Below are positions 43,917 through 53,440 of a stretch of 64,000 nucleotides of DNA, piece after piece (within the stretch, counting starts at the first letter, position 1; each line of letters opens with the position of its first letter). The stretch spans positions 246,091 through 310,090 of the forward strand of contig NZ_LXXZ01000040.1 of assembly GCF_003244875.1 (NCBI RefSeq), given 5' to 3'. The DNA is from Stenotrophomonas sepilia. GTDB lineage: Bacteria; Pseudomonadota; Gammaproteobacteria; Xanthomonadales; Xanthomonadaceae. The notes under the pieces were generated by a model. It did no database searches, was not told where the DNA came from, and saw only the letters and a program-made list of their open reading frames with translations. The translations under genes and the position numbers were made by a program.

Positions 43917-43932
43917 ATGCAACTAATTGCAT
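43917..43932. promoter_or_regulatory. Inverted repeat upstream of the autotransporter cluster
   Basis: atgcaa-ctaa-ttgcat in a relatively AT-rich stretch of the 358-nt gap (43804-44161) between the GH92 gene and the first autotransporter. It may be an operator; no regulator gene is adjacent. Apart from this I see no feature in that gap. Confidence 0.4.
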
Positions 43933-44161
43933 GGTTCGATGCCGTGGCGCTCACCACACTGTCGCCAAAGCCGAAAAGCGGGGCGAAAAAGGTGCCCTGC
44001 GGCATTCCCGGTCGCAATGCGACCGCTATTGCACTTTGCACCAGCCGGGCCGGAAAGTGCGCCGGAATCACTTCATCCTCACGCCATCACAGCGTTTCAT
44101 TCACGCCAACGAAGTGATGCGGCCCGTTTCCCGAAGTTTGATACCCCGTAGGAGTACCGCC

Positions 44162-46498
44162 ATGAAGATCGCAGTTCGTCGTTCCCTTGCCATGGCCATA
44201 GCCACCGGCATCACCCTCGCATCCACCGCCCAGGCCGGAACTCTGGGCCCTGGCCAGTCGGCCACAGTGAATGCTGGGGATGCCCCGGAGTCCTGGTCAC
44301 TCGACGGCGCACAGCTGACAGGCAATCCAGGAGCACGCCTCCTGGACATCGATGCCCGAGGGACATCCAGCGTCACGGCGAACAGCGTGTCCATTGATGG
44401 GCGGATCAATCTGAACAACAGCTCACTCTCGTTGAGCGACAGCACCGTCCGGAACACCGCCGGCCGTGCCCTGAGTCTGATTACCTCCGGTGGCACTTCC
44501 GGCAGCTCCGTCGCAGTCGTCGAACGCACCACACTGGTAGGTGCCGGCATCGGTGGTAGTGCTACGCAGGGTGCCGATCTGACGCTGGACGCAAGCCGAC
44601 TCGAAGGCGTGTTCAACTCCAACGGCGCTTTTGACCGCGGTATTGGATTCCTGTTGGCCGACCCGGCCCACCTGCTTGCCCGGAATGGAAGCACCATCAT
44701 TGGTGATGATTCGGGCATCAATGCGAACTTTCAAATGGCCGCACCAGGTGATAGAGCCAATGTTGAGATAGACGCTTCGCGTGTTGAAGGCCGCAGCGGC
44801 GCAGGCATTCATGTTGTGCGCTTTGGTAGCAGGCCTTCTGTCCTGGCGACGTTCAATTTCCGCAACGGCAGCCAGCTGGTCGGTGGCAGCGGCACCGCGC
44901 TTCTGGTCGAGGATGCAGACGCAGAGATCGACCTGAACCTCGATGCCTCGAGCGCGACCGGTGGCATCGTTAACGCTGCCGGGGGCACTGTGAACGTCGC
45001 ACTCTCGAACGGCGCCAGCATCACCGGCGCGATGACCGACGTCACTCGCGTGTCACTGGACTCTGCCACCTGGAACATGACCGGAAACTCCACGGTCGGT
45101 GCGCTAAGCCTCGGCAACGGCACCGTGTCCCTCGGCGACGGCTCCGCCTTCCACACCCTGAACGTAGCCGGCAACTTCAGCGGCGCCGATGGCACGATCA
45201 TCTTCAACACCGTATTGGCCGGCGACAACGCCGCCACCGACAAGCTGATCATTGGCGGTGACACCAGCGGCACTGCCAATGTGCGCGTCAACAACGTCGG
45301 CGGTGCCGGTGCTCAGACGGACAAGGGCATCGAACTGATCCAAGTGGGCGGCACCTCCAACGGCCAGTTCAACCTCTCCGGCCGCGCAGTGGGCGGTCAG
45401 TACGAGTACTTCCTGCACAAGGGTACCGGCGCTGATGGCAACTGGTACCTGCGTTCCCAGCTGCCGACGGTTCCTGACCCCTGCGAGGCCAACCCCGGCT
45501 TGCCGCAATGCCCGCCGGTCGACCCTGTGGATCCCGTGGATCCCGTGGATCCCGTGGATCCGGTCGATCCGGAACCGGTGCTGCGCCCCGAACCCGGCGC
45601 CTACCTGGCCAACCTGCAGGCCGCGCAGACGATGTTCCGCCTGGGCTACCACGACCGCAACGCCGGCCAGAACTCCGGCCGCGCCTGGGCCCGCGTGGAT
45701 GGCTCGCGTAACGGCTTCGATGCCGTCAGCCGCCAGCTCGACATCCGTGGCAACAGCCAGGCACTGACCGTCGGTGCTGATCTGTGGCGTCACGATTCGG
45801 GCAGCAGCGTGGGCGTGATGCTGTCCACCGGCAACGCCACCAGCACCTCCACCAACGCGCTGACCGGCTACTACGCCCGCGGCAAGGTGAAGGGCGAAGC
45901 GCTGGGCATCTACGGCACCTGGCGCGGCGGCAACGGTGCCGACCCGTATGCAGGCTTCTATGTGGACGGCTCGGTGCAGCGCGCGCAGTTCCGCAATCGC
46001 GTGGAAGGCATCGGCCTGGACGCGGAACGCTACGACAGCCGTGCCTGGCAGGGTGCGGTGGAAACCGGCTACGCGTTCCGTGTAGGCGGTGCCAGCAACG
46101 GCGGCATCTACCTGGAGCCGTAGCTGCAGGTGGGCTACAGCCGCTGGGACAGCAACCGCCACACCGAGGCCAACGGCACGGTGGTGAGCACCGAGAATGC
46201 CAATGGCCTGTTCGGCCGCGCGGGCCTGCGCCTGTCCGGCGTGACCCGCTGGGGCAACGGGACCGCCGAGGTGCAGCCGTACCTGACCGCCAACTGGCTG
46301 CACACCCGCGCCGAATCGCAGATCCGCATGGATGACGAGATCGCCGATGCACGCGTGCCGCGCAGCCGTGGCGAGTTCAGCGGCGGCGCATCGGTGAAGT
46401 TTGCCAACGGCGTCGGTGCCTGGGGCGGCCTGTCGCTGCAGCGGGCCAGCGGCTATCACCAGACCAGTGCGCAGGTGGGTGTCAGTTACAGCTGGTAA
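44162..46498 (+). pseudogene. Autotransporter copy 1, barrel broken by amber stop
   Basis: This would be a 778-codon autotransporter: signal peptide (ending ThrAlaGlnAla), beta-helix passenger of about residues 26-400, a C-terminal passenger region (GNFSGADGTIIFNTVLAGDN, GQYEYFLHKGTGADGNWYLR), a six-unit Val-Asp-Pro linker, and a barrel. A TAG at 46121-46123 replaces the CAG present in both sister copies (YLEP-stop-LQVGYSRWDS), leaving 653 residues without the last barrel strands and the terminal Trp. It is therefore probably not assembled unless there is suppression. The rest of the frame is intact, so the change is recent. Confidence 0.85.
45518..45571. repeat. Six 9-nt Val-Asp-Pro repeats in autotransporter copy 1
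   Basis: Tandem units of gtggatccc and variants, coding VDP six times, between a conserved Cys-x8-Cys pair and the barrel. The copy at 46594 has one unit (47968-47976) and the copy at 48999 has ten, so the number varies between paralogues. Confidence 0.9.
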
Positions 46499-46509
46499 GC
46501 CTTGCGCAT

Positions 46510-46535
46510 GAGAGGCAGCCAGGCTGGCGCCTCCC
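46510..46535 (+). terminator. Hairpin after autotransporter copy 1
   Basis: gaggcagccaggctggcgcc with flanking ctccc forms a stem. The equivalent region after copy 2 is at 48915-48940 (gggaggcggccaggctggcg plus cctccc), with arms gggaggc/gcctccc and gcca/tggc. Both may weaken readthrough into the next copy. Confidence 0.55.
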
Positions 46536-46593
46536 AGAAAATCCACATAGCCTTTCGTGAGCCGCTCGGATTGAGGCTCGCAGGAGACCTTTC

Positions 46594-48903
46594 ATGAAGA
46601 TCGTTGTTCGTCATTCCCTTGCCATGGCCATAGCCACCGGCATCACCCTCGCATCGACCGCCCAGGCCGGAACTCTGGGCCCCGGCCAGTCGGCCACTGT
46701 GAATGCTGGCGACCCTGTTGAGAGCTGGACGGCCCAGGACGCCACGCTGACGTTCAACACCGGCAGCGCCGCCACATCCGTAGGCATCAGTGAGGGGTCC
46801 ACGCTCGCCATGACGGGGGCAGCAGTCATCGCCAGCCAGTCGTTTGCCGCCGTCCAGATCGCCTCCTCCAGCGCGACGATCACCGGCACCCGGATACAGA
46901 ACAGCCGCGCTGCGGGATTGGCTGTAACCAATGGCTTCTCTGGTGGCGCTGCAGGCACTGCAACTGTCACTGGTTCGAGCATCGTCGGCCAAGGAATAGG
47001 AAGCTATGTTCAGGGTGGCGTGCTGGCGCTGAGCAACACAACGATTGATGGAACCGGCATCGGAGCCGGCCTCCTTCCACCCGAAATCTCGTCCGGTCTG
47101 GCAGTCTTCTCCAATTCAAATGTCAGCATCACCAACGGTTCTTCCGTCACGGGCGATGAAAACGGCATCGTTGTGAAGGACATTGGGGGAACCCCCACCA
47201 GTCCGATCAGTGACAACGTCCTCACCATCGACAAGTCACGCGTCTCCGGCCGAAATGGCTCGGGCATCGTGGTCAGCGGCGCCGGGTCGATCGCTCCTAC
47301 CACGATCAACATTCTCAACGGCAGCGCCGTCAGCGGCGGCAATGGCGTGATTGCTGAAGCCGTCGATGGCGGCACTCTGAATCTGAACGCCGGCGCGTCG
47401 CAACTGCAGGGTACGCTTCGTGCCGACGCCACCTCGCAGCTGCACGCCAAGCTGTCCAATGGCGCCGTGTTGAACGGTGTCATGACGAATGTCACCAGCG
47501 CCACATTGGACTCTGCCACCTGGAACATGACCGGAAACTCCACGGTTGGTGCACTAAGCCTCGGTAACGGCACCGTGTCCCTCGGCGACGGCTCCGCCTT
47601 CCACACCCTGAACGTAGCCGGCAACTTCAGCGGCGCCGATGGCACGATCATCTTCAACACCGTACTGGCCGGCGACAATGCCGCCACCGACAAGCTGATC
47701 ATCGGCGGTGACACCAGCGGCACGGCCAACGTGCGCGTCAACAACGTCGGCGGTGCCGGTGCTCAGACCGACAAGGGCATCGAATTGATCCATGTGGGCG
47801 GTGCGTCCAATGGCAAGTTCAACCTGGCCGGCCGCGCGGTGGGCGGCCAGTACGAGTACTTCCTGCACAAGGGCACCGGCGCCGACGGCAACTGGTACCT
47901 GCGCTCGCAGCTGCCGACCCAGCCCGACCCGTGCGTGGTCGATCCGACCCTGCCCGAATGCAATCCGGTCGATCCGGAGCCGGTGCTGCGCCCCGAGCCC
48001 GGCGCCTATCTGGCCAACCTGCAGGCGGCGCAGACGATGTTCCGGCTGGGCTACCACGACCGCAACGCCGGCCAGAACTCCGGCCGCGCCTGGGCGCGTG
48101 TGGACGGCTCACGCAATGGCTTCGATGCCATCAGTCGCCAGCTCGACATCCGTGGCAACAGCCAGGCACTGACCGTCGGTGCTGATCTGTGGCGTCACGA
48201 TTCGGGCAGCAGCGTGGGCGTGATGCTGTCCACCGGCAACGCCACCAGCACCTCCACCAATGAACTGACCGGCTACTACGCCCGCGGCAAGGTGAAGGGC
48301 GAGGCGCTGGGCATCTACGGTACCTGGCGCGGCGGCAACGGTGCCGACCCGTATGCAGGCTTCTACGTGGATGGCTCGGTGCAGCGTGCGCAGTTCCGCA
48401 ATCGCGTGGAAGGCATCGGCCTGGAAGCGGAACGCTACGACAGCCGTGCCTGGCAGGGTGCGGTGGAAACCGGCTACGCGTTCCGTGTGGGCGGTGCCAG
48501 CAACGGTGGCATCTACCTGGAGCCGCAGCTGCAGGTGGGCTACAGCCGCTGGGACAGCAACCGCCACACCGAGGCCAACGGCACGGTGGTGAGCACCGAG
48601 AATGCCAATGGCCTGTTCGGCCGCGCGGGCCTGCGCCTGTCCGGCGTAACCCGCCCGGGCAACGGCGCGGCGGAAGTGCAGCCGTACCTGACCGCCAACT
48701 GGCTGCACACCCGCGCCGAATCGCAGATCCGCATGGATGACGAGATCGCCGATGCACGCGTGCCGCGCAGCCGTGGCGAGTTCAGCGGCGGCGCATCGGT
48801 GAAGTTTGCCAACGGCGTCGGTGCCTGGGGCGGGATGTCGCTGCAGAAGGCCAGCGGCTATCACCAGACCAGTGCGCAGGTGGGTGTCAGTTACAGCTGG
48901 TAA
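46594..48903 (+). CDS. Autotransporter copy 2, pertactin-like passenger and barrel
   Basis: A 769-residue type Va autotransporter. The signal peptide is nearly identical to that of copy 1. The passenger (about residues 26-320) is a repetitive beta-helix with many short Ser/Thr/Asn-rich turns, but its sequence differs from that of the other copies. From NMTGNSTVGALSLGNGTVSL on, the protein is almost identical to copy 1. The barrel begins near PGAYLANLQAAQTMFRLGYH and ends with VSYSW, giving the expected C-terminal aromatic. Its linker has a single Val-Asp-Pro. It has its own GGAG site after a 95-nt gap. The role is probably adhesion. Confidence 0.9.
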   Translation: MKIVVRHSLAMAIATGITLASTAQAGTLGPGQSATVNAGDPVESWTAQDATLTFNTGSAATSVGISEGSTLAMTGAAVIASQSFAAVQIASSSATITGTRIQNSRAAGLAVTNGFSGGAAGTATVTGSSIVGQGIGSYVQGGVLALSNTTIDGTGIGAGLLPPEISSGLAVFSNSNVSITNGSSVTGDENGIVVKDIGGTPTSPISDNVLTIDKSRVSGRNGSGIVVSGAGSIAPTTINILNGSAVSGGNGVIAEAVDGGTLNLNAGASQLQGTLRADATSQLHAKLSNGAVLNGVMTNVTSATLDSATWNMTGNSTVGALSLGNGTVSLGDGSAFHTLNVAGNFSGADGTIIFNTVLAGDNAATDKLIIGGDTSGTANVRVNNVGGAGAQTDKGIELIHVGGASNGKFNLAGRAVGGQYEYFLHKGTGADGNWYLRSQLPTQPDPCVVDPTLPECNPVDPEPVLRPEPGAYLANLQAAQTMFRLGYHDRNAGQNSGRAWARVDGSRNGFDAISRQLDIRGNSQALTVGADLWRHDSGSSVGVMLSTGNATSTSTNELTGYYARGKVKGEALGIYGTWRGGNGADPYAGFYVDGSVQRAQFRNRVEGIGLEAERYDSRAWQGAVETGYAFRVGGASNGGIYLEPQLQVGYSRWDSNRHTEANGTVVSTENANGLFGRAGLRLSGVTRPGNGAAEVQPYLTANWLHTRAESQIRMDDEIADARVPRSRGEFSGGASVKFANGVGAWGGMSLQKASGYHQTSAQVGVSYSW

Positions 48904-48914
48904 GCCTTGCGCAT

Positions 48915-48940
48915 GGGAGGCGGCCAGGCTGGCGCCTCCC
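48915..48940 (+). terminator. Hairpin after autotransporter copy 2
   Basis: gggaggc-g-gcca-ggc-tggc-gcctccc: a strong stem in the 95-nt gap between copies 2 and 3, without a clear T-run. Confidence 0.55.
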
Positions 48941-48998
48941 AACCGATCCACATGAACTTTCGTAGGCCGCTGGGACGGAGGGTCGAAGGAGACTTTCC

Positions 48999-51416
48999 AT
49001 GAAGATCGCTGTTCGCCGTTTCCTCGCACTGGCTGTGACCAGCTATCTTGCCATGGCAGCTCCGCTGCATGCCGGATCGCTGAACCCTGGGCAGTCCGCA
49101 ACCGTGCAACCGGGAGACTTGCCAGAGGCGTGGTTACTCATCAATGCCCGGCTGATCGTCAATCCCAGCGGAAAGACACTCGGCATCGACGCACATGCCC
49201 AGTCCACGGCGACGCTTTCAGGTGCCGAGGTGTCTGCATCAGCAGTAAACTCCACCGCAATCCGCGTCGCAAACAGCGTACTCACGCTCACCCAGTCGAC
49301 GGTAAACAACACGGGTGGACGCGGCGTGGAGCTTACCTACGCCAGCTCGCAGGGACGTCCAAACCCCGTAGCCAACATCAGCAACAGCCAGATCACCGGC
49401 CAAGGGGCCGGCATCAGCGTGGTTGGCGAAACATTCAGGCGGCGCGCTGTGCTGAATCTGGACCGTACGCAAGTCATCGGCCAGCTGGTCAGCACTGCAG
49501 ATCCGGCACTGGCCGGCAACGGCATCGTCGCTTTCGAGGGCTCAGACATTCACGTGGGCAACGGAAGCGTGGTAACTGGCGCACAGAACGGCATCTACGC
49601 CGTAGGAAGTTCCACCAGCCCCATCGCCTCCAGGGTGGTCATCGACGCTTCCAGGGTGGAAGGCAACGCAGGTGCCGCACTGATTGTCCCCGCACCCACA
49701 TTGGCGCGCATCCCAGACTCCGACGTCCGCTTCACCGTCCGCAACGGCGCGCAGCTGATCGGCAGCAACGGCAACCTGCTGGAAGTCACTGCGGCCGCTG
49801 CCACCGTTGGCTTCACCGTCGACGACTCCAACCTCTCCGGCAACATCATCAACACCGCTGGCAGCATCGTCGATGTCGGCCTGACCAATAACGCCTCGCT
49901 GCGTGGTGCCACCGAGAACATCACGTCGATGGCGGTGGACAATGCCCGTTGGCAGCTGACCGGCAGCAGCAGCACCGGCTCGGTGTCGCTGGGCAGCGGC
50001 GGCGAGATCGCGCTCGGCGACGGCTCCGCCTTCCACAGCCTCAACGTGGCCGGCAACTTCAGCGGCGCCGGTGGCACGATCATCTTCAACACCGTGTTGG
50101 CCGGCGACAGTGCCGCCACCGACAAGCTGATCATCGGCGGTGACACCAGCGGCACTGCCAACGTGCGCGTCAACAATGTCGGCGGCGCCGGTGCTCAGAC
50201 CGACACGGGCATCGAACTGATCCAGATCGGTGGCGCATCCAACGGCCAGTTCAATCTGGCCGGTCGTGCGGTGGGGGGGCAGTACGAGTACTTCCTGCAC
50301 AAGGGCACCGGAACCGATGGCAACTGGTACCTGCGTTCGCAGCTGCCGACCGTGCCTGACCCATGCGTGGCGAACCCCGACTTGCCGGAATGCCGGCCAG
50401 TCGATCCGGTCGATCCGGTCGATCCAGTAGATCCCGTGGACCCCGTGGACCCCGTGGATCCAGTCGATCCCGTGGGTCCGGTCGATCCGGAACCGGTGCT
50501 GCGCCCCGAGCAAGGCGCTTACCTGGCCAACCTGCAGGCGGCGCAGAGCATGTTCCGCGTCGGCTACCACGATCGCCATGCAGGCCAGAATGCCGGCCGC
50601 GCCTGGGCACGCGTGGACGGCTCACGCAATGGCTTCGATGCCATCAGTCGCCAGCTCGACATCCGTGGCAACAGCCAGGCACTGACCGTCGGTGCTGATG
50701 TGTGGCGTCACGATTCGGGCAGCAGCGTGGGCGTGATGCTGTCCACCGGCAACGCCAGCAGCACCTCCACCAATGAGCTGACCGGCTACTACGCCCGCGG
50801 CAAGGTGAAGGGCGAGGCGCTGGGCCTCTACGGCACCTGGCGCGGCGGTAGCACCGCCGATCCATATGCGGGCTTCTACGTGGATGGCTCGGTGCAGCGT
50901 GCGCAGTTCCGCAATCGCGTGGAAGGCATCGGCCTGGACGCGGAACGCTACGACAGCCGTGCCTGGCAGGGTGCGGTGGAAACCGGGTATGCGTTCCGTG
51001 TGGGCGGTGCCAGCAACGGCGGCGTCTACCTGGAGCCGCAACTGCAGGTCGGCTACAGCCGCTGGGACAGCAACCGCCACACCGAGGCCAACGGCACGGT
51101 GGTGAGCACCGAGAATGCCAATGGCGTGTTCGGCCGCGTGGGCCTGCGCCTGTCCGGCGTAACCCGCCCGGGCAACGGCGCGGCGGAAGTGCAGCCGTAC
51201 CTGGCCGCCAACTGGCTGCACACCCGCGCCGAATCGCAGATCCGGATGGATGACGAAGTGGCCGATGCGCGCATCCCGCGCAGTCGTGGCGAGTTCAGCG
51301 GCGGCGCATCGGTGAAGTTTGCCAACGGCGTCGGTGCCTGGGGCGGCCTGTCGCTGCAGCGGGCCAGCGGCTATCACCAGACCAGTGCGCAGGTGGGTGT
51401 CAGTTACAGCTGGTAA
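48999..51416 (+). CDS. Autotransporter copy 3, pertactin-like passenger and barrel
   Basis: An 805-residue autotransporter. The signal peptide (ending LHAGS) and passenger differ from those of copies 1 and 2, although the opening GSLNPGQSATVQPGDLPEAW is related. From GDGSAFHSLNVAGNFSGAGG the protein matches the other copies. The linker has ten Val-x-Pro units (one is Val-Gly-Pro). The barrel starts at QGAYLANLQAAQSMFRVGYH and ends VSYSW. It has AGGAGA upstream of the ATG. It is the last of three tandem copies and is intact. Confidence 0.9.
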   Translation: MKIAVRRFLALAVTSYLAMAAPLHAGSLNPGQSATVQPGDLPEAWLLINARLIVNPSGKTLGIDAHAQSTATLSGAEVSASAVNSTAIRVANSVLTLTQSTVNNTGGRGVELTYASSQGRPNPVANISNSQITGQGAGISVVGETFRRRAVLNLDRTQVIGQLVSTADPALAGNGIVAFEGSDIHVGNGSVVTGAQNGIYAVGSSTSPIASRVVIDASRVEGNAGAALIVPAPTLARIPDSDVRFTVRNGAQLIGSNGNLLEVTAAAATVGFTVDDSNLSGNIINTAGSIVDVGLTNNASLRGATENITSMAVDNARWQLTGSSSTGSVSLGSGGEIALGDGSAFHSLNVAGNFSGAGGTIIFNTVLAGDSAATDKLIIGGDTSGTANVRVNNVGGAGAQTDTGIELIQIGGASNGQFNLAGRAVGGQYEYFLHKGTGTDGNWYLRSQLPTVPDPCVANPDLPECRPVDPVDPVDPVDPVDPVDPVDPVDPVGPVDPEPVLRPEQGAYLANLQAAQSMFRVGYHDRHAGQNAGRAWARVDGSRNGFDAISRQLDIRGNSQALTVGADVWRHDSGSSVGVMLSTGNASSTSTNELTGYYARGKVKGEALGLYGTWRGGSTADPYAGFYVDGSVQRAQFRNRVEGIGLDAERYDSRAWQGAVETGYAFRVGGASNGGVYLEPQLQVGYSRWDSNRHTEANGTVVSTENANGVFGRVGLRLSGVTRPGNGAAEVQPYLAANWLHTRAESQIRMDDEVADARIPRSRGEFSGGASVKFANGVGAWGGLSLQRASGYHQTSAQVGVSYSW
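50400..50489. repeat. Ten 9-nt Val-Asp-Pro repeats in autotransporter copy 3
   Basis: Tandem 9-nt units (gtcgatccg, gtggacccc and variants) coding eight VDP, one VGP and one VDP. The changes in unit sequence along the array suggest slippage and point mutation. Confidence 0.9.
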
Positions 51417-51510
51417 TCGGTCGCCTTCGGCCCGTGGTCGATTCGATTGCGGGTTTGTCTCAAGGCGGGAGGTGTGGCTGCCGGACTGGGGTTCGCGGCC
51501 ACGGCGTGAA

Positions 51511-51535
51511 GGGCGCGACAGGGATTGTCGCGTCC
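51511..51535 (+). terminator. Hairpin downstream of the autotransporter cluster
   Basis: gggcgcgaca (51511-51520), loop gggat, tgtcgcgtcc (51526-51535): a 10-bp stem with one G-T pair, about 95 nt after the last autotransporter stop. Confidence 0.55.
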
Positions 51536-51686
51536 GCCACTTGTTTGCCGGGATCTACAACGGTGAGTGATGTGACCTTTCGATTCTGCCCGTTCGGCAG
51601 ACACCATCAATGAGCGTTCCACGTCGTGATGCGTACAGGATGGCGCCGCAGCGGACATGCCGCTGCCGGGATTGGAACCCCCGAAA

Positions 51687-51793
51687 GGAAGGACAGAGAT
51701 AGCCCGTCGCAACTACGGCGGGCGATGCGTGTGGCCGTCAGGCCCTCCGGTTTTCTCTGTTCCTTCCGGGAGTTCCAAGCACGCATCGCCCGC
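51687..51793 (+). ncRNA. Candidate pseudoknot-like RNA element before the 81-aa gene
   Basis: ggaaggacagaga (51687-51699) pairs with tctctgttccttcc (51754-51767) with one bulge. gcgggcgatgcgtg (51718-51731) pairs perfectly with cacgcatcgcccgc (51780-51793). The two pairings cross (A-B-A'-B'), the pattern of an H-type pseudoknot. A small hairpin gccaccc-ttgc-ggtggc follows at about 51792-51808, and the ATG of the next gene is at 51832. The remaining 51417-51686 shows no gene. Confidence 0.5.
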
Positions 51794-51831
51794 CACCCTT
51801 GCGGTGGCCCTCGCACCCAAGGAGTTTCCGC

Positions 51832-52077
51832 ATGAAACACCCACGCCCGCTCAGCCCGGCCATGGAGTCGCTGTTCCAGCGCATCGAACACGCACTCAAC
51901 AGCGCCGAAGGCATGGCCATCCTCATCGGCGAGCAATACGGCCCCGAGCCGAAACCTCCCGCGCCGATGGGCTACGACGCCAAGCAGATCGCCAATGCGA
52001 TGGTCATGCTGAGCCAGCATGGGCGTTGCCTGCTGCAGAAGTTGCGCGCGGAAGCGGAAAAGGTGACCTATCACTAG
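51832..52077 (+). CDS. Hypothetical protein, 81 aa
   Basis: A small soluble protein with an AAGGAG site at 51819-51824 and ATG at 51832. Sequence features are a helical opening (LSPAMESLFQRIEHALNSAE), a proline-rich centre (GPEPKPPAPMGYDAKQI) and a helical end with Cys (HGRCLLQKLRAEAEKV). I do not recognise the family. It may be controlled by the structured element just upstream. Confidence 0.65.
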   Translation: MKHPRPLSPAMESLFQRIEHALNSAEGMAILIGEQYGPEPKPPAPMGYDAKQIANAMVMLSQHGRCLLQKLRAEAEKVTYH

Positions 52078-52136
52078 ACCGCGATGCAGCCAAGCCTGCT
52101 CGTCGCCGTGCGGGCCGCAGGCAGCGACTGCTGCCC

Positions 52137-52460
52137 TCAACCCGGCAACGCGCTCCGCAACGTGGCGAGGTCGGCGCTGTCGACCGGCCTCACCACCCGC
52201 GCCACTTCCTGGCCGTCATGCAGCAGCACCACTGTGGGCCACAGTTTTACCTTGAAAGCACGCCCCAGTGGCTTTCCCTTGCCATCTTCGATCTTCCAAT
52301 GCACCAGATCATGGGCGTCCACAAACGCCTGGAGTGTGGGCTGCGCGCCCTGGCAATGGCCACACCAGGGTGCACCGAACTCGAGCAGCAGCCAGCCCGC
52401 CTGAGCTTCCACGTCCGCGCCGGCGGGCTCCGCCGCCGGGTAGTCACGCATGAACGGCAT
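52137..52460 (-). CDS. Thioredoxin-family protein
   Basis: A 107-residue thioredoxin-fold protein with the active site WCGHC (Cys33, Cys36) in WLLLEFGAPWCGHCQGAQPT. The cis-Pro motif WPTVVLLHDG is also present. It has no signal peptide, so it is probably cytoplasmic. The Gly-His dipeptide between the Cys, instead of Gly-Pro, is more like protein disulfide isomerases. It lies 5 nt after the stop of the host-attachment-like gene on the same strand, so the two are probably co-transcribed. Confidence 0.88.
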   Translation of the reverse strand: MPFMRDYPAAEPAGADVEAQAGWLLLEFGAPWCGHCQGAQPTLQAFVDAHDLVHWKIEDGKGKPLGRAFKVKLWPTVVLLHDGQEVARVVRPVDSADLATLRSALPG

Positions 52461-52465
52461 GGTCG

Positions 52466-52882
52466 TTACCCCGCCAAGGCCTTCTGGATGTCCTCCACCG
52501 GTGAATTGGTCAGATCCTTGGCAATATCGCCCAGCAGGCGCGCCTGGACCTCCTTGTGCAGCAGCGGGCGGATACGGCCCAGCGTGGTCGGGTCTGCCAC
52601 CAGTACCAGGTGTGCATAGCGATTATTCAAGGCATCTTCGTTGAGCTGCTCAGCCACCTGCTTGGCGAACGTCGCTTCGTTGAGCTGAGAAATGGACATG
52701 TCCTTCGGCACCGCACCGGCCGGCCCCTGACCTGAGATACCCTGCTCGCTGATGTCCTGCAGGCGCAGTTCGCCTTCCTGCTTCAACGTCAGCTGATGTT
52801 CGTCGCCAACGTTGGTGAACACGCGGGCCGAACCACCATCGGCGACGATGATCAGCGTGCCTTCGGGAATGCGACGGGTCAT
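52466..52882 (-). CDS. Host attachment family protein (baeRF-like)
   Basis: A 138-residue protein of the host-attachment family. The opening TLIIVADGGSARVFTNVGDE and the middle FAKQVAEQLNEDALNNRYAH with LVLVADPTTLGRIRPLLHKE are the usual conserved blocks. The family is named for Agrobacterium proteins needed for attachment and resembles release-factor-like domains; its true role is unknown. The start at 52882 fits the conserved N-terminus and is followed by the thioredoxin-like gene. Confidence 0.85.
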   Translation of the reverse strand: MTRRIPEGTLIIVADGGSARVFTNVGDEHQLTLKQEGELRLQDISEQGISGQGPAGAVPKDMSISQLNEATFAKQVAEQLNEDALNNRYAHLVLVADPTTLGRIRPLLHKEVQARLLGDIAKDLTNSPVEDIQKALAG

Positions 52883-53440
52883 GCGATGCTCCTTCTCGAT
52901 TGCGTTCGGCACTACCGTAGACAGCACTGCGTGAGCGCTGCGGCCAGGGTTCGTTCAACGCGTGTCATCGCATGCGTTGCGGATGAACAGGCGCCATGGA
53001 ACACAGCGTGCAGATCAGCCCGCTTCTCCGCATGCTCACGCCGATGCCGTTATCATGAACCGATGATCGACACGACCCACTACGTGACGGGCGCACCTGT
53101 TACGTGGGAAGCACTGCCGACCGGCGCTTCGCTTGCCACGATGGCTCCCGCCCTGCCCTTCCATCGCCTCGCGCTGGATCCCGGCGGATGACGCCCGCAG
53201 GCGCTCTGCCTGCATTCCCACGCTGACGTGACCGCTGGCCGCTGATTGCGCAGCTGCAGCGGTCTGTTTCCGCATGTCCACCGTTACGGCGGTACGTTGA
53301 CGTGCGCGTGGCGTCGTGCCTGCGCACATTCTCCCTGCCCCCGATGCCCCTGCGCCACCTGCGTCTGCATCGCCGTTTCCGTTTCTCGGGACACATCACA
53401 CCGTCTATCCCGCACTGTATTTACCAAACAAGGAGTCCCC
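52883..53440. other. 558-nt gap with one possible small ORF
   Basis: I see no convincing gene. One 42-codon frame at 53063-53191 (+), starting MIDTTHYVTG, has a plausible protein composition but no clear ribosome-binding site, so I do not call it. The last part should hold the promoter of the ProP-like gene. Confidence 0.5.

Noticed and set aside
50400..50489. Possible CRISPR-like array
   Set aside because: The units are 9 nt, contiguous and coding in frame; there are no spacers or cas genes.
51404..51712. 102-codon minus-strand frame after the autotransporters
   Set aside because: Composition unlike neighbours, overlaps the terminator-like hairpin and part of the structured element, and has no start signal.
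53063..53191. 42-codon small ORF
   Set aside because: No clear ribosome-binding site and no recognisable features; left as a note in the gap entry.
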